Shown: in pieces, positions 17,925 through 26,980 of the stretch
How positions within the stretch are numbered: the first letter of the stretch is position 1
Layout: the number at the start of each line of letters is the position of its first letter
Assembly: GCA_027490095.1 (NCBI GenBank)
Contig: JAIXYT010000008.1
Coordinates: 36,862 to 100,861, forward strand
Length of the DNA: 64,000 bases
Direction: 5' to 3'
Source of the DNA: Sphingomonadales bacterium
Lineage (GTDB): Bacteria; Pseudomonadota; Alphaproteobacteria; Sphingomonadales; Sphingomonadaceae
Position numbers and translations under genes: made by a program
Notes under the pieces: model-generated
Database searches by the model: none
The model's input: the letters and a program-made list of their open reading frames with translations, nothing else
Told to the model about the DNA's origin: nothing

Positions 17925-18697
17925 GCATATCCCTTCACGGCGCCGCCATCGACCGGGATGGCCGTGCCGGTGATGTAGCTTGCGGCCTCTGACCCCAGGA
18001 AGAGCACGAGGTTCGCGACCTCCTCGGCGCGGCCCATGCGGCCGAGCGGGATGTCGGCGGCGATTTCGGCTGCGAGCTCGGCCTCGGACCGTCCGCTTGC
18101 CCCCGAGCGGTCGCCGAGCAGCTGGGTGACCCGGTCGGTGAGGGTCCAGCCGGGGCAGACGGTGTTCACGAGGATCCCGTCGGCCGCCACCTGGCCCGCG
18201 AGCGTCTTGGCCCAGCCCAGCACTGCCATGCGCACGCTGTTCGACAGGGTGAGGCCCGGCACCGGCTGGCGCACGCCCGACGAGGAGATGTTGACGATCC
18301 GGCCCCAGCGGGCGGCGCGCATGGCGGGAAGCACGGCGCGGGTGACGCGGATCGCGGACATGAGCGTGCCCTCGACCGCGGCAGCCCAGGCGGCGTCGTC
18401 GAGCGCCTCGAACAGGCCGGCGGGCGGGCCGCCCGTGTTGTTGACCAGCACTTCGACCGGGCCGCACTGCCGGCTGGCCTCTGCCACAACCCGGGCGATG
18501 TCGGCCGGATCCGTGGCGTCGGCCCGGATCGCAAGCACGCCGGGCATGGCGGCGGCGGCCGTGTGCAGGGCCTCTTCGCCGCGGGCGCAGATGGTGACGC
18601 GGGCCCCGGCGGCATGGAAGGCCTGGGCCGAGGCGAGCCCGATCCCCTTGCTGGCGGCCATCACCAGCACCGAACGCCCTTCGAGACCCAGCTTCAT
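17921..18697 (-). CDS. SDR family oxidoreductase without the YxxxK active site
   Basis: A 258-residue short-chain dehydrogenase-like protein. The cofactor motif is AASKGIG (near residues 14-20) instead of TGxxxGIG, NNTGGPP lies near 93, and the usual active-site YxxxK is replaced by LTLSNSVRMAV near 155, with an Arg in the Lys position and no Tyr. This is a recognised SDR variant. Its C-terminus (ITGTAIPVDGGAVKGYA) is normal. ATG 18697 is chosen because AGGTG lies upstream; a longer start inside the previous gene has no support. It sits between the epoxide-hydrolase-like gene and the amidohydrolase in one operon. Confidence 0.8.
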   Translation of the reverse strand: MKLGLEGRSVLVMAASKGIGLASAQAFHAAGARVTICARGEEALHTAAAAMPGVLAIRADATDPADIARVVAEASRQCGPVEVLVNNTGGPPAGLFEALDDAAWAAAVEGTLMSAIRVTRAVLPAMRAARWGRIVNISSSGVRQPVPGLTLSNSVRMAVLGWAKTLAGQVAADGILVNTVCPGWTLTDRVTQLLGDRSGASGRSEAELAAEIAADIPLGRMGRAEEVANLVLFLGSEAASYITGTAIPVDGGAVKGYA

Positions 18698-18705
18698 GGG
18701 CGCAC

Positions 18706-19107
18706 CTAGGCGGGCCACTGGGCCCGGTAGGCGGCGAGATCGAAATAGTCTCGCCAGTGGTGGATCAGGCCCTGCTGCACATCGAAGACGCCCATCACGG
18801 GCAGGCGGATCGTCGTGCCCCGCACCCGGAGGTGATCGACCCGTTCGGTGAGGACGCGGGTGCCGTCTTCGGCGATCGCGACGAGTTCCCAGCGGCAGGC
18901 TTCGAACGGGCCTGCGCCCTGCAGGTAAGCCGCGACCGCCGCGTGCCCGACGAGCGGGGGCAGGGGGCCGTTTTCGTAGCGGATGCCGGGTGCGAGCCAG
19001 GCGAGGATCGCCTCGAAATCCAGCCGGTCCCAGGCGGATGCGAAGGCGCGGACGGTGGCGGCGGGGCCGGGATGGGCCGGATGGGCGGTTGCGCGGGCGC
19101 TCGACAT
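18706..19107 (-). CDS. Limonene-1,2-epoxide hydrolase family protein (SnoaL-like fold)
   Basis: A 133-residue cone-shaped alpha+beta protein. All five residues of the limonene-epoxide hydrolase active site can be placed: Tyr44 and Asn46 (RYENG), Arg89 and Asp91 (ERVDHL) and Asp120 (HWRDYFD). Their spacing is close to that of the Rhodococcus enzyme (Tyr53, Asn55, Arg99, Asp101, Asp132). It should open an epoxide with water in one step. This fits two P450s in the same cluster that could make the epoxide. ATG 19107 has only a weak SD. The open frame runs back to a TTG inside operator D, but that start looks unlikely. First gene of the minus-strand three-gene operon. Confidence 0.75.
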   Translation of the reverse strand: MSSARATAHPAHPGPAATVRAFASAWDRLDFEAILAWLAPGIRYENGPLPPLVGHAAVAAYLQGAGPFEACRWELVAIAEDGTRVLTERVDHLRVRGTTIRLPVMGVFDVQQGLIHHWRDYFDLAAYRAQWPA

Positions 19108-19136
19108 CGGTTGCAGCTTGACAGCTGGGCCCGGCC

Positions 19137-19162
19137 TTGTGAAGCTTCGATTTCGATACAAT
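19137..19162 (+). promoter_or_regulatory. Promoter with palindromic operator, site D
   Basis: The core TCGATTTCGA (19147-19156) differs by one base from the perfect core at the other sites and is followed at once by TACAAT (19157-19162), a good -10 box. TTGTGA (19137-19142) may be the -35, giving a short 14-bp spacer. It faces the VOC-MFS-marR operon. A repressor here could also affect the divergent operon starting at 19107. Confidence 0.6.
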
Positions 19163-19223
19163 TTTCCTGCGGATTTTCGCCCTGGTCCCGCTCAGCAGCC
19201 CCCAGCATCAGCAGATCGTCCAG

Positions 19224-19715
19224 ATGGCCTGGCATGTGGCCGACCTGGATTCGGCCGTTGCGGCCTTTCACCGGCGCTTCGGCTGGGGGCCGTTCCTGGT
19301 TCGCCGCCACCTGCGGCTGCCGCAGGTGTGGTATCGGGGTATGCCCGAGACGCTGGACATCAGCGTCGCCCATGGCCAGGCGGGCGCCGTGCAGATCGAG
19401 CTGGTGATGCAGCATTGCGACAGGCCGTCGACCTTTCGGGATGCCTTCGCCGCCCATGAGGAGGGCCTTCACCATGTGGCGCTGTTCCCCCGCGACCATG
19501 ACGAGATGGTTGCCCATTTCGTTGCCAACGGCTTTCCCGTCACGACCGAGCTGAAGACGGCCGAAGGGCGGGGCGCAGCCTATGTCGACACCCGGCCCGT
19601 GCTTGGGCATATGGTCGAGATCTATCGGGTGAACCCGAGCCTCCATGCGCTGTATGCGCGGGTGGCGGCCTTGCGCGACGGCTGGGACGGGCAGACGCTG
19701 GCGATCGAGGATTGA
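19224..19715 (+). CDS. VOC family protein (glyoxalase/bleomycin resistance/dioxygenase fold)
   Basis: A 163-residue vicinal-oxygen-chelate protein with two beta-alpha-beta-beta-beta modules. WHVADLDSAVAAFHRRFGWG opens the first module, HHVALFPRDHDEMVAHF the second, and YVDTRPVLGHMVEIYRV closes it; metal ligands could be the His of WHVAD, His of HHVAL and Glu of MVEIY. Relatives include methylmalonyl-CoA epimerases, glyoxalases and extradiol dioxygenases. The residues before the ATG (LSSPQHQQIVQ) look like a genuine family N-terminus and no SD serves ATG 19224, so translation may begin at an unusual codon such as CTG 19182. First gene behind operator D. Confidence 0.7.
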   Translation: MAWHVADLDSAVAAFHRRFGWGPFLVRRHLRLPQVWYRGMPETLDISVAHGQAGAVQIELVMQHCDRPSTFRDAFAAHEEGLHHVALFPRDHDEMVAHFVANGFPVTTELKTAEGRGAAYVDTRPVLGHMVEIYRVNPSLHALYARVAALRDGWDGQTLAIED

Positions 19716-20965
19716 TGTTCGGGCCTTCGGCGCGTGCCGAGCTGGCGGCCGGCTGGCGGGTGCTTGTTGCCTCTGCCTTCGGGGTGGGGCTGTCGGCCAT
19801 CTCGCTGCCCTTCTATGCGCTTGGGCCGCTTGCAAAGCCGATCGAGGCTGCGACCAGCTGGGCGCGCGAGGACATCTTCGTCGCCATCATCTTCAGCTCG
19901 GGGATCGGCGCGCTGACCGCGCCGGTGACGGGCTGGATGGTGGACCGGTTCGGGCCGCGCGCCGTGGCGCTGCCGTCGATCGCGGGGGTTTCGCTGGGGC
20001 TGATGATCGCCGCACAGGCGCAGTCGCTTGCCCAGTTCTACCTGGGCTTTGCGGCCACGGCCGTGCTGGGGGCGGGGACCAATCCCGTGTTGTGGTCTCG
20101 GGTGATTGCCGGGCGCTTCGATGCGGCGCGGGGAACGGCGCTGGGGCTGGCGCTGGTGGGAACGGCGCTGACCTCGATCCTGCTGCCGCTGCTGATCGCG
20201 GCGCTGGTGCCGGCCGTCGGGTGGCGTGGTGCCATGATGGGGCTGGCGCTGCTGCCGCTGCTGGTGTCGCTGCCGATCGGCACTGCCTGGCTGTGGCCGG
20301 GGGACCGGGGTGGTGCCGCGGGCGGCCCCGAACGGCCGCTGACCGGGCTGACCCTGCCGCAGGCGTTGCGATCCCATCGGTTCTGGGTTCTCGGCGCATC
20401 GGTGCTTGCGGCCTATCTCGCCATTTCCGGCCTGCTGGCGAACCTGGTGCCGACCTTGTCCGACCGGGGCATCGGGGCCGCCCGCGCGGCGTCGCTTGCG
20501 GCGTCTGTGGGCGTTGCGATGATCCCCGGGCGCATCCTTGTGGGGCTGCTGGTCGACCGTTTCTGGGCGCCTGCAGTGGGGCTTGTCGTCATTGGCCTGC
20601 CGGTTCTTTCGTGCGCGATCCTGGCCAGTTCGGACAGCGTGCTGCTGCTGCTTGTCGCCTGCCTGCTGCTGGGGCTGGCGGCGGGTGCGGAGCTGGACCT
20701 GCTGGCCTTCCTGACATCGCGCTATTTCGGCCTGGCGCATTTCGCCAAGATCTATGCGCTGCTGTATACGGCGCTTGCGGCCGGCAGTGCGTTCGCGCCC
20801 ACCCTGTTCGCGCGTGCCGTCGCGGCCGGGGGACTGGACGCGGCGCTGGGCCTGACGGCGCTGCTGTTCGCAGCCGGGGCATTGCTAATGCCGCTGCTGG
20901 GGCGCTATCCCATTGCGGAACCTCTTTGCCCCCCGGGGCCGGTTGATGAAGGACAGGGCAGGTGA
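19715..20965 (+). CDS. MFS transporter
   Basis: A 416-residue inner-membrane carrier with about 12 predicted helices. The MFS loop 2-3 motif appears as GWMVDRFGPRAVALPS near residue 72, and its second-half counterpart as GRILVGLLVDRFWAP near 273. It belongs with the oxalate/formate- and monocarboxylate-like antiporters by general look, but the substrate is not predictable. ATG 19715 overlaps the VOC stop by one base. Its place between the VOC and marR genes under operator D suggests uptake or export of the pathway substrate. Confidence 0.8.
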   Translation: MFGPSARAELAAGWRVLVASAFGVGLSAISLPFYALGPLAKPIEAATSWAREDIFVAIIFSSGIGALTAPVTGWMVDRFGPRAVALPSIAGVSLGLMIAAQAQSLAQFYLGFAATAVLGAGTNPVLWSRVIAGRFDAARGTALGLALVGTALTSILLPLLIAALVPAVGWRGAMMGLALLPLLVSLPIGTAWLWPGDRGGAAGGPERPLTGLTLPQALRSHRFWVLGASVLAAYLAISGLLANLVPTLSDRGIGAARAASLAASVGVAMIPGRILVGLLVDRFWAPAVGLVVIGLPVLSCAILASSDSVLLLLVACLLLGLAAGAELDLLAFLTSRYFGLAHFAKIYALLYTALAAGSAFAPTLFARAVAAGGLDAALGLTALLFAAGALLMPLLGRYPIAEPLCPPGPVDEGQGR

Positions 20966-21528
20966 TGGGAAAGCCCCGCACACGGCAGCTTCCGGCGCTG
21001 GCCGACCGGATCTCGTTCCTGATGCACCGGATCAACGCCCAGATGCAGCGCATCTGCAATCCGCGATTCGAGGGTTGGGGTGTCGACCTTGTGACCTCGC
21101 GGATGCTGGTGGCGCTGCTGGAGCGCGGGCAGATGTCGTCGGGTGACATCGTGCGGCTGATGGCGCTGCCGCAATCGACCATCTCGCACCAGCTGAAGCG
21201 GCTGGAGGCGCTGGGCTATGTGGCGCGCAGCACCGATCTGGTGGACAGCCGGATCGTGATCGCGACCCTGACCGACAGCGGGCGCGCGGTTGCGACTGCT
21301 GCCAACGAGCTCAGCCGGTCGGTGACCGATGCGCTGCTGGATGCGATCGGCGACAGCGAAGTGGAGGCCGTTCGCGCCGCCCTGAAGCGGATGGACCATG
21401 CGCTGGAGATGCTGTCGGTGGAGGACCCGCAGGTCAGGCCGCGACCGGCCCGAGCGCGAGTGCCCGTTTCGCCGCCACCCGCACGAGATGCCGACGATAG
21501 GCGGCAGAGCCGTGGAGGTCGCCTGTAA
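20965..21528 (+). CDS. MarR family regulator, candidate repressor of the catabolic regulon
   Basis: A 187-residue winged-helix regulator. The HTH and wing are clear at about residues 45-105: SSGDIVRLMALPQSTISHQL, then KRLEALGYVARSTDLVDSR. Most MarR proteins are dimers of about 150 residues that bind palindromes in promoters and release on binding a phenolic or other ligand. It is the only regulator inside the cluster and lies in an operon behind operator D, so autoregulation and control of sites A-D is the simplest model. The last 31 residues (after EDPQ) are Arg/Pro-rich and come from DNA that also encodes the end of the convergent gene on the other strand. Confidence 0.8.
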   Translation: MGKPRTRQLPALADRISFLMHRINAQMQRICNPRFEGWGVDLVTSRMLVALLERGQMSSGDIVRLMALPQSTISHQLKRLEALGYVARSTDLVDSRIVIATLTDSGRAVATAANELSRSVTDALLDAIGDSEVEAVRAALKRMDHALEMLSVEDPQVRPRPARARVPVSPPPARDADDRRQSRGGRL

Positions 21529-22237
21529 AGCGTTCCGGATCGAGGGGAATGTCCATCAGCCCTTCGACCGCGCCGCCGCCGTCGAGCCAGGCTTCGGCTT
21601 CGGTCCAGCGGAAAACGCCGGTGCCCGAGCCGGTGACCGCGAGCCGGTGCCCCTGCAGGGTGCGGGCGTGGAACAGCCCGATGAGGGCGAAGCGGGACGC
21701 TGCATTTTCCAGCTTCACGTAGCGGGCCTGGGTGCAGGCAGGCAGTTCGAGCTTCAGCAGCAGTTCGCCGGGCTCCAGCGCTGTCGAGAAAAGGCCCGTG
21801 AAGAAATCCGGGGCGTCGATCCGGCGCCTGTCGGTCACGATTTGGGCGCCGAGCGCCAGGAGGGCGCTGGGGTAGCAGGCGGCGGGGTCGTTGTTGGCGG
21901 TGCTGCCGCCGATGGTGCCGCGGTTGCGGACCTGGGGATCGCCGATGCCGCCTGCGAGCGCGGCAAGCGCCGGGATTGCAGCCTTGACGACTGCGCTTCC
22001 GGCAACCGCGGCGTGGGTTTCGGCGGCGCCGATGGTGAGGGTGTCGCCGGATCGGCTGATGCCCTTCAGTTCGGGCACGCGGCCGAGATCGACGAGGCGG
22101 CCGGGGGCGGCGAGGCGGGCGCGCAGCACGGGGAGCAGGGTCTGCCCGCCGGCGAGCGGCTGGGCATCGGGCTCGGAGCCCATGAGGGCGACGGCCTCGC
22201 CGAGGCTGGTCGGGCGGCTGTAGCGGAAGTCGAGCAT
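21434..22237 (-). CDS. Molybdenum hydroxylase FAD subunit (CoxM/CutM type)
   Basis: A 267-residue FAD-binding subunit of a xanthine-dehydrogenase/CO-dehydrogenase-family enzyme. PLAGGQTLLP (near residues 28-37) and GGIGDPQVRNRGTIGGSTAN (near 100-119) are the two FAD-pyrophosphate motifs. It passes electrons from the iron-sulfur subunit to the final acceptor. ATG 22237 overlaps the stop of the large subunit by one base. The open frame continues upstream to 23143, but only as a shadow of that gene. The 3' end overlaps the convergent marR gene by 95 bp. Confidence 0.85.
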   Translation of the reverse strand: MLDFRYSRPTSLGEAVALMGSEPDAQPLAGGQTLLPVLRARLAAPGRLVDLGRVPELKGISRSGDTLTIGAAETHAAVAGSAVVKAAIPALAALAGGIGDPQVRNRGTIGGSTANNDPAACYPSALLALGAQIVTDRRRIDAPDFFTGLFSTALEPGELLLKLELPACTQARYVKLENAASRFALIGLFHARTLQGHRLAVTGSGTGVFRWTEAEAWLDGGGAVEGLMDIPLDPERFTGDLHGSAAYRRHLVRVAAKRALALGPVAA

Positions 22238-24588
22238 CAGGCAGCCTTCCCTGCGATCGCGAGCCAGACGCGTTCGGCTGTTGCCGGCATGTCCACATGG
22301 TCGACTGCGAGCGCGTCGCACACGGCATTGATGATTGCGGGCGGCGCGCCGATCGCGCCGGCTTCGCCGCAGCCCTTCATGCCGAGTGGGTTGGAGGGCG
22401 AGGGCGAGCAGCCGAAGCCGAGGCGAAGCTCGGGGATGCTGTCGGCGCGGGGCATGCCATAGTCCATGAAGGAGGCGGTGAGGAGCTGCGCGGTTTCCGG
22501 GTCGTGTCGGCATTCCTCCCACAGGGCCTGGCCGATGCCCTGGGCGACCCCGCCCATGATCTGGCCTTCCACGATGAGCGGGTTCGCGAGAACGCCGAAA
22601 TCGTCGGCAGCCGAGAAGGCGACGACCTCGGTGACGCCGGTGTCGGGGTCGATCTCCACCTCGGCCACATGGACGCCGCTGGGGAAGGTGAAGTTGGGCG
22701 GATCGAAGAAGCTCTGGGCGACGAGGCCGGGTTCGATCTCGGCCGTGGGGAAGGCGTTGGCGGCGTGGGCGGCGAATGCCATTTCCCCGAACGGGATGGT
22801 CTGGTTGGTGGCCGTGCTGGAGTAGATTCCGCCTTCGAAGCTGACGGTGTCGGCCGGCACGCCCATCAGGTGTGCGACGATGAGCTTGCCCTTGTCGACG
22901 ATGCGGTCGCAGGCGCGCGCCGTCGCGCTCATCCCGACGGAGGCGCGGGAGCCATAGGTGCCGGTTCCTGCCTGAATGCGGTCGGTGTCGCCCTGGATCA
23001 CCGAGATGCTGTCCATCGGCACGCCGAACTTGTCGGAGACGAGTTGGGCGATGGTGGTGGCATGGCCCTGGCCGTGGGAGTGGGCGCCCGACAGAACCTC
23101 GACCGTGCCGACGGGATGCACCCGGACTTCGGCGGAATCCCACATGCCGGCGCCGCCGCCGAGCTTGGCGAGGATTGCGGTGGGGCCGATGCCGCAGGCT
23201 TCGACATAGGCGGAAATGCCGATTCCGCGGAGCTTGCCGCGGGCGGCCGCCTCGGCCTTGCGGGCGGGGAAGCCCGCATAGTCGGAGAGCGCAAGCGCCT
23301 GGTCGAGGCCGGCCGAATAGTCGCCGCTGTCATATTCCCAGATCACGGGGGTCTGGTGCGGGAAGCTGGTGATGAAGTTGCGGCGGCGGATCTCGGCCTG
23401 GTCCAGCCCCAGCTTGCGGGCGGCGAGGCTGACGATGCGTTCGACCACATAGGCGGCCTCTGGCCGGCCGGCGCCGCGGTAGGCGTCGACCGGGCAGCTG
23501 TTGGTGTAATAGGCCCGGGTGCGGTTGTGGATCGCCGGGATGTCGTACTGGCCCGACAGCATGGTGGCGTACATGTAGGTGGGGATCAGCGAGCCGGTGC
23601 TGGAGAGATAGGCCCCCATTGCGGCCTTCGTGTCGACCTCGATCGCGAGGAAGCGGCCGTCGGCGTCGAGCGCGAGGGTCGCGGTGGTCAGATGGTCGCG
23701 GCCGTGGGCGTCGCTGAGGAAGGCTTCGGTGCGCTCGGCGGTCCACTTGACCGGCCGGCAGACGAGCTTGGCGGCAAAGGCGACCGCCACTTCCTCGGGA
23801 TAGTTGTGGGCCTTGGAGCCGAAGCCGCCGCCGACGTCGGGCGAGACCATGCGCAGCTTGTGTTCGGCGGCAAGGCCGTAGGCGGCTGCGTAGAACATGC
23901 GCATGCCGATCGGGTTCTGGTGCGTCATGCGCACGTCCAGCCGCTCCTCGATCGGATCCCACTGGGCGTTGATGGCGCGCGGTTCGATCGCGTTGGGAAC
24001 CAGCCGGTTGTTGCGGAGCGTCAGCGTGATCCTGTGCGCGGCGGTTTCCATGGCGCGGGCGACTGCGGCTGAGTCACCGAGTTCCCAGTCGAAGGCGAGG
24101 TTGCCCGGTGCGATCGGGTGCAGTTGCGGGCGGCCTTCGTCTCCGGCTTCGGCGACGTCGATGACGGCGGGCAGTTCGTCATAGTCCACCTGGACGAGGT
24201 CGACGGCGTCGCGCGCGGCTTCGCGGCTTTCGGCGATCACGACGGCGACCGCTTCGCCGACGTGGCGGACTGTGTCGATCGCCACCACCCGCCGTTCGCC
24301 GACGCGCATCGGCTCGCCGTCGCGGCTGTGGATCATCCAGCCGCACGGCATGGCCGGGAGGGCTGCGAAGTCCGCGCCGGTCAGCACACGGAGCACGCCC
24401 GGAGCGCCAAGCGCCTCGGTCGCGTCGATCCCCATGATGCGGGCGTGGGCGTAGGGCGTGCGGACGAAGGCCGCGTAGGTCTGGCCGGGGAAGATCAGGT
24501 CGTCGACATAGCGGCCCATCCCCATGACGAAGCGCTTGTCCTCCAGCCGGCGGACGGAGCTTCCGAAGTTGCGGGCGATTGCTGTCAT
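22237..24588 (-). CDS. Molybdenum hydroxylase large (molybdopterin-binding) subunit
   Basis: A 783-residue catalytic subunit of the xanthine dehydrogenase family, which hydroxylates aldehydes or N-heteroaromatics with oxygen from water. [20 protein letters not shown] opens the protein as in CoxL/aldehyde oxidases. [15 protein letters not shown] near residue 250, [10 protein letters not shown] near 360 and the catalytic Glu in [14 protein letters not shown] near 740 are present. The AYRCSFR-type loop of true CO dehydrogenase is absent, so CO is not the substrate. The order on the minus strand is quinoprotein, iron-sulfur, molybdopterin, FAD subunit, with gaps or overlaps of 1-4 bases. Confidence 0.9.
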   Translation of the reverse strand: MTAIARNFGSSVRRLEDKRFVMGMGRYVDDLIFPGQTYAAFVRTPYAHARIMGIDATEALGAPGVLRVLTGADFAALPAMPCGWMIHSRDGEPMRVGERRVVAIDTVRHVGEAVAVVIAESREAARDAVDLVQVDYDELPAVIDVAEAGDEGRPQLHPIAPGNLAFDWELGDSAAVARAMETAAHRITLTLRNNRLVPNAIEPRAINAQWDPIEERLDVRMTHQNPIGMRMFYAAAYGLAAEHKLRMVSPDVGGGFGSKAHNYPEEVAVAFAAKLVCRPVKWTAERTEAFLSDAHGRDHLTTATLALDADGRFLAIEVDTKAAMGAYLSSTGSLIPTYMYATMLSGQYDIPAIHNRTRAYYTNSCPVDAYRGAGRPEAAYVVERIVSLAARKLGLDQAEIRRRNFITSFPHQTPVIWEYDSGDYSAGLDQALALSDYAGFPARKAEAAARGKLRGIGISAYVEACGIGPTAILAKLGGGAGMWDSAEVRVHPVGTVEVLSGAHSHGQGHATTIAQLVSDKFGVPMDSISVIQGDTDRIQAGTGTYGSRASVGMSATARACDRIVDKGKLIVAHLMGVPADTVSFEGGIYSSTATNQTIPFGEMAFAAHAANAFPTAEIEPGLVAQSFFDPPNFTFPSGVHVAEVEIDPDTGVTEVVAFSAADDFGVLANPLIVEGQIMGGVAQGIGQALWEECRHDPETAQLLTASFMDYGMPRADSIPELRLGFGCSPSPSNPLGMKGCGEAGAIGAPPAIINAVCDALAVDHVDMPATAERVWLAIAGKAA

Positions 24589-25055
24589 CGGGCTGACTCC
24601 ATGGCTTTCGCGCCTGCGGCGATCGCCTTCACGATGTTGGTGTAGCCCGTGCAGCGGCAGAGGTTGCCGACCAGTTCGGCGCGGATGGTTTCCTCGGTCG
24701 GCACGCCGTGCCGCCGGGCGATGTCGATCCCGGCCATGATCATGCCGGGCGTGCAGTAGCCGCACTGGAGGCCATGGTGGGCCGAGAAGGCCTCCTGCAT
24801 GGGATGGAGGGTCTGGCCGTCGGCGAGGCCTTCGACCGTGACCACTTCGGCGCCGTCGGCCTGGACTGCGAGCACGGCGCAGCTTTTGACGGCGACGCCG
24901 TCGAGATGGACGGTGCAGGCACCGCACTGGCTGGTGTCGCAGCCGATGTGCGCGCCGGTCAGCCTCAGATGGTCGCGCAGCGCATGCACCAGCAGGGTGC
25001 GCTCGCTCACGTCCAGCTGGCGCCGGACGCCGTTGACCGTCAGTTCCACTTGCAT
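24585..25055 (-). CDS. Molybdenum hydroxylase [2Fe-2S] subunit
   Basis: A 156-residue two-cluster ferredoxin subunit. The plant-type cluster ligands are Cys39, Cys44, Cys47 and Cys59 ([10 protein letters not shown]). The alpha-helical cluster uses Cys98, Cys101, Cys133 and Cys135 (QCGYCTPG and NLCRCTG). It connects the molybdenum centre to FAD. It starts 3 bp after the quinoprotein stop and overlaps the large subunit as ATGA, so all four genes are surely co-transcribed. Confidence 0.92.
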   Translation of the reverse strand: MQVELTVNGVRRQLDVSERTLLVHALRDHLRLTGAHIGCDTSQCGACTVHLDGVAVKSCAVLAVQADGAEVVTVEGLADGQTLHPMQEAFSAHHGLQCGYCTPGMIMAGIDIARRHGVPTEETIRAELVGNLCRCTGYTNIVKAIAAGAKAMESAR

Positions 25056-25058
25056 CGC

Positions 25059-26966
25059 CTAGCTCCCCTTCGGACCATAGACCAGGAACAGGTTGCCTGG
25101 CTCGTGGAAATAGAGGCCGTAGCCCGAATTGATGGCGACATGGCCTTCGCCGACGGCCGCACCCGGGCCCGACATGCCGCCGCCACGGCCGGTGAGGCCG
25201 TTGACGCCGCGCACCGGTACGGTCGTGTCGACGTCCCACAGGATGCGGCCATCGTCCTTCGCATAGGCGCGGACATGGCCGTCCATGTGGCCGGCGATCA
25301 CGGCGCCGGGCACGGCGGTGACGGCGGCCGAAATGCCGGGGTCGCAGAAGGGGCGCTTGTCGCCGCACTGGTTGGGCTGCACGCGGCTCCACAGCAGCTT
25401 GCCGGTGGCCGCATCGACGGCGTGCATGCCCGGCCGGGCGAGCGCCGGGTCGAGCGCCTGGCCGTTGCGGGTGTTGTTCATGTCGTTGATGGGCACGTAG
25501 ATGGTGCTGCCTTCGGCGGCCATGCCGAAGTGGACGCCGCCCTGGATGCTGCCGCGGCCAACCTTGGTGATCCAGACCGGCTTGCCGCCATCGGGGCTGA
25601 GGCCATAGACCCGGCCCGTCTTGTGCCCGACGGCGAGCAGGGTTCCGCCGTCGGCGAGCTGGAGGGGCAGGATCGACGAGCTGTGGTCGAAGTCCGGCCC
25701 GCGCTCGGGCGGGCAGTTGTCGTTTCCGGCCATCATGCAGGCGACGTTCCAGGCGTCGCCCGTGATGGTCTGCCGCTGCCAGATGCGCTTGCCGGTGGCG
25801 ATGTCGACGGCGAAGATGGCGTCGGAATTGCCGTCGGCGGGGGTGGAATAGTTCTGGCCGCTGCCGAGGTAGAGGGTGGTGCCGGCCGCATCGACGGTCG
25901 GGCTGATCCACATGGGCGCGCCCGACGGCCCGAGCATCTTGGTGCCGGCCGGGGTGCGGCCGACTTCGCGGGGCGCCTCGGGGATGGGGTGGAAGCGCCA
26001 GACCTCGGCCCCGGTGTCGGCATCGAGCGCGACCGTCGAACCGCGGAAGGTGCAGCAGGCGTAGGCGGGATCGGCTGCCGGCACGACCTCGAGCGAGGAG
26101 ACGGGCACATAGAGCCGGCCGCGGTGGTAGAGCGGCGTTGCCGTCAGCGTGGCGCTGGGATGATCGTCCATCCGCTTTGCCCAGAGGAGTTTGCCCGTGC
26201 GCGCATCGAGGGCGTAGAGCTTGCCGAAGATGTCGCCGAAATAGGCGCGCCGTGCGTTGCCCGGGCCATCGGCCAGCACGATGCCCGTGCGCACTTCGGC
26301 CGAGGCTTCGAAGGCCCAGCGCTCGCAGCCGGTCTTGAGGTCGAGCGCCATCACGCGCCCGTCCTCGCCGCCGACGAACACGGTGCCCATCGCGATTGCG
26401 GGCTGCGAGCGCGCGCGGGTCGCGTTGGGGAAGACATAGGCCCATTTCAGCTCGAGCCCGGAGAGCGATTCGGCGCTGACGCCGCCGGCGGGCACGAAGC
26501 GGCGGGCGTCGCGCCCCCAGCCAACCGCCGGAACCGGCGCCGTGGCGGTGGCCAGCGGATCGGGGCCCGTGCAGCGCGGCGCGTGCCTGGCGACCGGCAG
26601 GCCGTTCGCCAGCGGCACGCGGGTCAGATACTCGGCGACCTGGAGCTTTTCGCTTTCGCTGAGCTGGGCGCCCTGGGCCGCCATCACGCCGCTGGTGAGC
26701 GAGCGGACGATCGCGGCGGGCGGCATCATTTCGAGCCACTGCAGATGGGGGGCCTTCTCGACCGCGCCGGAGTGGCACATGGCGCAATTGGACTTCCAGA
26801 TCTTCGCGCCCGGCAGGGCTTCCCGATCGGCGATCAGGCCGTCACCGGTTGCGAAGTCGCTGGTCGATTTCAGGACCTCGGCTTCCTGCGGCGGCGCGCC
26901 GGGCGAGGCGGCCGCGACCAGAAACGCAGCCCCCAATGCCGCAAGCGCCAGTTTCCACCCCACCAT
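25059..26966 (-). CDS. Haem c-containing PQQ quinoprotein alcohol dehydrogenase (polyvinyl-alcohol-dehydrogenase-like)
   Basis: A 635-residue periplasmic enzyme. A signal peptide at about 1-20 (LALAALGAAFLVAAA) is followed by a cytochrome c domain with Cys61-Ala-Met-Cys64-His65 and then a beta-propeller of PQQ repeats (for example DGRVMALDLKTGCERWAF and FGKLYALDARTGKLLWAK). Adjacent cysteines in AYACCTF resemble the vicinal disulfide over PQQ in quinoprotein dehydrogenases. The haem-first order resembles polyvinyl alcohol dehydrogenase. It should oxidise a secondary or primary alcohol and pass electrons to the respiratory chain. ATG 26966 has GGGGAGG seven bases upstream. First gene behind operator site B. 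Confidence 0.8.
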   Translation of the reverse strand: MVGWKLALAALGAAFLVAAASPGAPPQEAEVLKSTSDFATGDGLIADREALPGAKIWKSNCAMCHSGAVEKAPHLQWLEMMPPAAIVRSLTSGVMAAQGAQLSESEKLQVAEYLTRVPLANGLPVARHAPRCTGPDPLATATAPVPAVGWGRDARRFVPAGGVSAESLSGLELKWAYVFPNATRARSQPAIAMGTVFVGGEDGRVMALDLKTGCERWAFEASAEVRTGIVLADGPGNARRAYFGDIFGKLYALDARTGKLLWAKRMDDHPSATLTATPLYHRGRLYVPVSSLEVVPAADPAYACCTFRGSTVALDADTGAEVWRFHPIPEAPREVGRTPAGTKMLGPSGAPMWISPTVDAAGTTLYLGSGQNYSTPADGNSDAIFAVDIATGKRIWQRQTITGDAWNVACMMAGNDNCPPERGPDFDHSSSILPLQLADGGTLLAVGHKTGRVYGLSPDGGKPVWITKVGRGSIQGGVHFGMAAEGSTIYVPINDMNNTRNGQALDPALARPGMHAVDAATGKLLWSRVQPNQCGDKRPFCDPGISAAVTAVPGAVIAGHMDGHVRAYAKDDGRILWDVDTTVPVRGVNGLTGRGGGMSGPGAAVGEGHVAINSGYGLYFHEPGNLFLVYGPKGS

Positions 26967-26980
26967 CCGCAGGCCTCCCC

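Noticed and set aside
14713..17928. Very long minus-strand open frame of about 1070 codons opposite the SDR and ThuA genes
   Set aside because: It is Arg/Pro/His-rich with no domain or start signal and is the mirror of well-supported genes in GC-rich DNA.
22237..25055. Aerobic CO dehydrogenase
   Set aside because: The large subunit lacks the AYRCSFR-type active-site loop and has [10 protein letters not shown], so it belongs to the wider molybdenum hydroxylase group.
24589..26787. Upstream extension of the molybdenum hydroxylase frame to about 1516 codons
   Set aside because: The extra part is a shadow of the iron-sulfur and quinoprotein genes; the real subunit starts at ATG 24588.
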